Notes under the pieces: generated by a model
What the model was told of the DNA's origin: nothing
What the model saw: the letters and a program-made list of their open reading frames with translations, nothing else
The model's database searches: none
DNA from: Rhodanobacteraceae bacterium
GTDB taxonomy: Bacteria; Pseudomonadota; Gammaproteobacteria; Xanthomonadales; Rhodanobacteraceae
Assembly: GCA_004299555.1 (NCBI GenBank)
Contig: SCQU01000010.1
Span: forward strand, 186,001-250,000
Length of the DNA stretch: 64,000 nt
Direction: 5' to 3'
Made by a program: the position numbers and the translations under genes
In this document: positions 60,412-64,000 of the stretch, piece after piece
Layout of the letters: the number at the start of each line of letters is the position of its first letter
How positions within the stretch are numbered: position 1 is the stretch's first letter

Positions 60412-60764
60412 GCCTTTCCGGTACGGGTACCGCGGGCGCAACGCGCGCGTGCCCGCACTGCCGCGAAACCATCCTGGCCAGCGCCGAGGTGTGCCCGGCC
60501 TGCCATCACCGTTTGCGCTACGGCGGGCCGGCTGGCACGCTGGCCGCGCCGGCTGCACTGACGCCACTGCGCGTGGAGGGCAGCTTTCGCAACCCGGCCG
60601 GCAACGACGCCTGGGAATACTCGATGGTGCTGACGATCCGCAACGAACGCGGCGAGGAGATTGCACACCGTCTTGTCGGCGTCGGCGCCATGCAACCGGG
60701 CGAGCAGCGCACCTTCACCCTCAGCGTGGACATGAACCCGGGCGGCAAACGAACGCGGCACTAG
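60408..60764 (+). CDS. zinc-ribbon domain protein, unknown
   Basis: A 118-aa cytosolic protein. A four-Cys zinc ribbon at residues 15-32 (CPHCRETILASAEVCPAC) is followed by a beta-rich domain of about 65 residues with VEGSFRNPAGNDAWEY, VLTIRNERGEEI and MQPGEQRTFTLSV, which resembles a small immunoglobulin-like sandwich. It overlaps the bactofilin gene by ATGA, so it is a candidate bactofilin partner. I do not recognise a named family. Confidence 0.8.
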   Translation: MSLSGTGTAGATRACPHCRETILASAEVCPACHHRLRYGGPAGTLAAPAALTPLRVEGSFRNPAGNDAWEYSMVLTIRNERGEEIAHRLVGVGAMQPGEQRTFTLSVDMNPGGKRTRH

Positions 60765-60854
60765 CCGTTGCGCGCAGCGCGCGGTGCCCGCACGAAGCGC
60801 CACGGCACCGGCAACACCGCCGCCAGCGGCGGCAACCCACGCCTGTGCCCAGCG

Positions 60855-61493
60855 CTACTTCAACCCGCCGCTTCCATCGCGCGGCTGCCGCAGCAACGCG
60901 GCGATCGCGAACACGTGCGGGTCGGCAGCACCCAGCGCACGCAACGCGTCAGCCAGCCGCAACACATAGTCACGATTGCGCCCGCTTGGCCCCGCGGCGC
61001 CGGCGACCTGGCGGGCAATATCGGCATCGCTGGCCGGTCCCAGCCACGCCGCGTTGCCGGGCGGCGCGATGTACGCGATCCCGGCCGCCGTCTGGCCGCC
61101 GGCAAACGTCAGCACCAGGTCCTGGCGCAGGTAGCCGTTCTTTTCACGGACGTCGAGCCACCCAAACGTCGCCGGCTTGACCCGATAGGCCATGCCAACG
61201 CACACGGCGCCGGTGTCCGCCACCAGCGTCGCCACGCGCCCGGGGTGCGCGGGTGTGCCGCGATGATCGTGCGAGCCCTGCCAGAGCCTTCGCGCCCAGC
61301 CATGCACGCTTGCGGGCTGGCGCTCGAGGTACGGAAAATCCACCTTGTAGAGGAGCGATCCGTAGCCGAACAGCCACACATCGCTCGCGCACGAGAAATC
61401 CTGGCGCGTGCGATTGATGGCGCGGGTATCGCAACCGGCGGTAACCGGCGCGCTGCCTGCTTGGACGCTGGAGTGCAAAATCGAAGTCCGCAA
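60855..61493 (-). CDS. ChaC-like glutathione gamma-glutamylcyclotransferase
   Basis: A protein of about 212 aa at most with the cyclotransferase fold: WLFGYGSLLYKVDFPY (the YGSL signature), ARRLWQGSHDHRGTP, GMAYRV, and VREKNGYLRQDL, in which the Glu is the expected catalytic acid. It would split glutathione to 5-oxoproline and Cys-Gly. The start is uncertain: a TTG at 61493 or a GTG at 61377-61379 giving MWLFGYGSLL. No ribosome site decides it. Confidence 0.85.
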   Translation of the reverse strand: MRTSILHSSVQAGSAPVTAGCDTRAINRTRQDFSCASDVWLFGYGSLLYKVDFPYLERQPASVHGWARRLWQGSHDHRGTPAHPGRVATLVADTGAVCVGMAYRVKPATFGWLDVREKNGYLRQDLVLTFAGGQTAAGIAYIAPPGNAAWLGPASDADIARQVAGAAGPSGRNRDYVLRLADALRALGAADPHVFAIAALLRQPRDGSGGLK

Positions 61494-61628
61494 TGGATGC
61501 CGTGGCCTTGGCCGTCAATCGGGCATGCAACCCACCCGCAACCGGCACGACGGCAGCCGCAACCGTGCACCATCATGCCTGCGCCGGCCGAGGGTTACCA
61601 TGTTGCCACTGCCGCGAAGGAGCACTCC

Positions 61629-62627
61629 ATGGGCCGATACAGCGCCCGCCGGGCCAGGCTGGGAACCCAGCCGATCGTCGTTCTCACCGATGGCGACGCG
61701 GGCCGCCGCGCGTGTATTGCCTGCCATGGCGCCGCACTGCTCAGCCTCGAAACGCGTCGCGCCGGCGCCCCATTCGACGTTGCGTGGGGGTACGTGAGTG
61801 ATGCGGAAATCGTCGCGCGCGCAGGCTCGCATTTTGCAATCCTTGCACCCTTCGGCGGGCGCATTGCCGACGCCCGCTACCGCTTCGACGGCGTGAAGCA
61901 CGACCTGCAGCCCGGCGTCACCGGCAAGGATCGCGGCTTTCGCCACGGCTTCGTGCGCGACGCCGACTTTACCGTGGCAGCGCTTGCCGCCAATGCCGAT
62001 GCGGCCATCGCCACGCTGACCACAAAGGCCATCCGCCCACGCCCCGGGTACCCGTTTTCGATCGACCTGGCGCTGGAGTTTGCGTTCACCACGGCGGGTT
62101 TGACCCTCACCGCGCGGATGCGCAACGCCGGCGCGCAGGCCGCTCCGTGCTTTGTCGGCTGGCACGCGTACTTCCGCGCCGCGCCCGGCAGGGCCAACGA
62201 CTGGAGCCTGCACATTCCCGCGCAATCGGCGCTCGGGACCGACGCCAGCCTGATCACCCTGCCGGGCAGCGCCGCCTACGTCCCGCTCGACGCGGCGCCC
62301 ACGCTGGATTTTCGCCAGCCCCGCGCCATTGGCACCACCGTGCTCGATACCGGCTACAGCGGCCTTGCGGCGGACACCGACGAGCGCAGCCGTACGCACC
62401 TGACCGACCCCGCCACGGGGTTTCAACTCGCGGTGTGGCAAGAGCGCGGCGTGCTGCACGCGTTCACCGGCGACACGCTCGGCGCCGGTGCGCGCAGGGC
62501 GATCGCGCTGGAGCCGATGGAGTGCATGGCCAACGCGTTCAACCGCCGGGACTGCGCCGACGCCATCCGCCTCGAGCCGGGTGCGACGCGCACGTTCCGC
62601 TGCGGGGTGGAACTGCCGCCCGCGTGA
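61629..62627 (+). CDS. aldose 1-epimerase (galactose mutarotase family)
   Basis: A 332-aa mutarotase-fold protein. ILAPFGGRIADARYRFDG, GFRHGFVRD (catalytic His), FVGWHAYF (second His) and the late LEPMECMANAFNR (catalytic Glu) follow the family order. It interconverts alpha and beta anomers of a hexose or a related sugar. The ATG at 61629 has AAGGAG about 8-9 nt upstream; the long open frame before it has no support. No galactose genes are near, so the substrate is open. Confidence 0.9.
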   Translation: MGRYSARRARLGTQPIVVLTDGDAGRRACIACHGAALLSLETRRAGAPFDVAWGYVSDAEIVARAGSHFAILAPFGGRIADARYRFDGVKHDLQPGVTGKDRGFRHGFVRDADFTVAALAANADAAIATLTTKAIRPRPGYPFSIDLALEFAFTTAGLTLTARMRNAGAQAAPCFVGWHAYFRAAPGRANDWSLHIPAQSALGTDASLITLPGSAAYVPLDAAPTLDFRQPRAIGTTVLDTGYSGLAADTDERSRTHLTDPATGFQLAVWQERGVLHAFTGDTLGAGARRAIALEPMECMANAFNRRDCADAIRLEPGATRTFRCGVELPPA

Positions 62628-62651
62628 TCCCGGCGCGGCTATGCGACCCGC

Positions 62652-63584
62652 TCAGGCGTGCGCCAGCGCAAAGTCGATGGCCGCGCACGCCGCTGCCGCC
62701 TGCGCGAGGTTGCACTGTGCGGGCGTTGCGCGCGGACTGTCCGGGTAGACCTCGGTGGTGGTGCGGTAGCGCGCCGAGGTGATGCCCGCACACAAACCCC
62801 ATTTGACCAGCGGGTACTCGATGACGCCGGGCGCGACCATCGGTGAACCGATGATGGTGCCATCAGGATCGGCCGGTGCGATGTGGGTGACCCTGGCCAC
62901 CGCCGCGATGATCGCCTGCTGGAATGCCGGCTGCGGATTCTCGGTGTCGCCGCACAGGTAAAAACCGTCAGGGATGGTGCCCGGGATGAAAGCGGTACCG
63001 TCGCGCGCCGCCAGCGCGGGGCGGAACTCGGATTCATCCGTATCGGTCGTTTCGTGCAGGTCGATGTGCATCAGCACGTGCTCACGGAGCGGCGCCACGA
63101 ATTGCATCAGCGCGGCAGGTTCCGGTGCCGGGCTGTTGGCGATGAAATTGCGGTTCGGGTCCAGCGCATACGGATCCCAGCGATGGATGCGTTCGTACCC
63201 CCACGGGCTCACGCATGGCACGATCACCAGGTTCGCGCGGCCCGCATAATCGGCCGCATGCCGTTCGGCAAAACGCAACGCGCCGTGGACGCCGCTGGTC
63301 TCATAGCCGTGCACGCCGCCGGTGACCAGCATCGTCGGCCACTGGTCATTCCAGTCACGGCTGCGCAGTGCAAACAGCGGGTAGCGATCCGGCGCATAGT
63401 CAAGCTCCGCGTATTGCACGACCTCAAGGCGCGGACGCAGGCGCTCGACCACGGTCAGGACGTCATCGGCGTAGCTGCGCTGCTTGCGCTGTCGCGCACG
63501 CCATTGCGCGTTCTCGGCATCACCCCAAGGCTGGCCGGGCTCGCCGATGGGGTAAAAGCGCTTGCTCGCCGGTTCGCTTGCCAT
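62652..63584 (-). CDS. M14-family zinc peptidase (succinylglutamate desuccinylase/carboxypeptidase-like)
   Basis: A 310-aa zinc hydrolase. The zinc site is GGVHGYETSG (His92, Glu95) plus His177 in DLHETTD. DPNRNFIAN supplies the substrate-binding Arg, and the catalytic Glu is probably in TTTEVYPD. There is no signal peptide, so it is cytosolic. It is an M14 metallopeptidase acting on peptides or N-acyl amino acids; the exact substrate is unknown. It is divergent from the S10-like gene. Confidence 0.87.
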   Translation of the reverse strand: MASEPASKRFYPIGEPGQPWGDAENAQWRARQRKQRSYADDVLTVVERLRPRLEVVQYAELDYAPDRYPLFALRSRDWNDQWPTMLVTGGVHGYETSGVHGALRFAERHAADYAGRANLVIVPCVSPWGYERIHRWDPYALDPNRNFIANSPAPEPAALMQFVAPLREHVLMHIDLHETTDTDESEFRPALAARDGTAFIPGTIPDGFYLCGDTENPQPAFQQAIIAAVARVTHIAPADPDGTIIGSPMVAPGVIEYPLVKWGLCAGITSARYRTTTEVYPDSPRATPAQCNLAQAAAACAAIDFALAHA

Positions 63585-63705
63585 GCCGTTGCTCCCGAAA
63601 AGCGCTCAATGTACACCGGGTCGCGTGAGGCTGACCAATGGCACATGTACCGGCGTCGAACGCCCCCGCATGATGGGCGCAACACGCGACGCCTGGCGCG
63701 GGGAT

Positions 63706-63721
63706 TCCCTCGTTCGAGGGA
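63706..63721. promoter_or_regulatory. inverted repeat upstream of the second S10-like gene
   Basis: TCCCTCG (63706-63712) and CGAGGGA (63715-63721) form a 7-bp dyad with a 2-nt centre, ending 34 nt before the ATG at 63756. It may be an operator or a leader hairpin. No evidence favours either. Confidence 0.3.
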
Positions 63722-63755
63722 GCGTCGCGGGCTCCATCCAGTGGGAAACTTTTCA

Positions 63756-64000
63756 ATGAAACGAACCACCCTTCTCGCCTGCGTGGTTTTGCTGTTGGGC
63801 GCGAGCACCCTGGCCTTTGCCGGCCCCAAGCCGGACAAAACCAGCGGCGGTGCCACGTCCAGCGCCCAGACCGCAGCGCCGCAGGACCAGGGCGCAACCT
63901 CGCACGGCAGCGTCAGCATCGGCGGCAAGACCATCCGCTACACCGCGACCACCGGCGTATTGGTCCTCAAGAACAAGGACGGCAAGCCGATGGCAAGCAT
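63756..64000 (+). CDS. probable exported S10 carboxypeptidase-like protein, N-terminal part
   Basis: Only the first 81 codons are in the window. A Sec signal (RTTLLACVVLLLGASTLAFA) is followed by a Gln/Thr/Ser-rich linker and GSVSIGGKTIRYTATTGVLV, then NKDGKPMAS at the edge. This beta-strand start is typical of bacterial S10 carboxypeptidase-like proteins, upstream of their NGGPGSSS motif, which is not visible here. It would be the second S10-type gene within 8 kb. Confidence 0.6.
   Translation, partial: MKRTTLLACVVLLLGASTLAFAGPKPDKTSGGATSSAQTAAPQDQGATSHGSVSIGGKTIRYTATTGVLVLKNKDGKPMAS

Overview
This GC-rich window is densely packed and looks like the chromosome of a gammaproteobacterium, most likely of the Xanthomonadales/Lysobacterales (Rhodanobacteraceae-like). 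The supporting signs are the block lolC-lolD / comEC / exbB-exbD-msbA-lpxK, the ligA-epmA pair, sdhCDAB followed by sdhE and ygfX, and several small orphan proteins. The taxon is inferred from gene content and order, not measured. I see no rRNA, tRNA, CRISPR array, insertion sequence or prophage gene. Many neighbouring genes overlap by ATGA, GTGA or TGATG, so translational coupling is common.

Region 1 (1-11751) is a central-carbon locus. On the minus strand, in transcription order, it carries a GH94 beta-1,2-glucan phosphorylase-like protein, zwf, a HAD phosphatase, tal, pgi and pgm (cut by the window edge). Diverging on the plus strand are a DUF6065 protein, gnd and pgl. Together these could turn a phosphorolysed glucan into glucose-1-P, then G6P, and then feed both glycolysis and the whole oxidative pentose-phosphate branch.

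Region 2 (11927-18207) holds nucleic-acid housekeeping genes (orn, sbcB), a DUF2461 protein, a GT9 glycosyltransferase and an OmpR-type two-component pair. The pair meets, stop codon against stop codon, a tripartite RND efflux operon (18208-23773). Region 3 (23835-29404) has epmA, ligA, a pirin and a CPA2 antiporter. Region 4 (29396-37697) is a cell-envelope block: lpxK, msbA, exbD, exbB, comEC, lolD and lolC.

Region 5 (37796-43365) is a succinate dehydrogenase locus: sdhC-D-A-B, then sdhE and ygfX. Upstream lie an SDHAF4-like DUF1674 gene and a divergent ygfZ whose 3' end runs into an AT-rich stretch. Region 6 (43716-52877) is mixed: a SleB-like hydrolase, two paralogous glycine-zipper lipoproteins, TatD, TcdA, a DUF962 protein, a cold-shock protein, the ergothioneine pair egtB-egtD, a Gly/Tyr-rich secreted protein and a Lys/Ala-rich histone-H1-like protein.

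Region 7 (52910-64000) has lipA, a rhomboid protease, a secreted tandem-repeat protein, an S10 carboxypeptidase, an exported methyltransferase, a YbiI-type zinc finger, a bactofilin coupled to a zinc-ribbon protein, a ChaC-like cyclotransferase, an aldose 1-epimerase, an M14-type peptidase and the start of a second S10-like peptidase.
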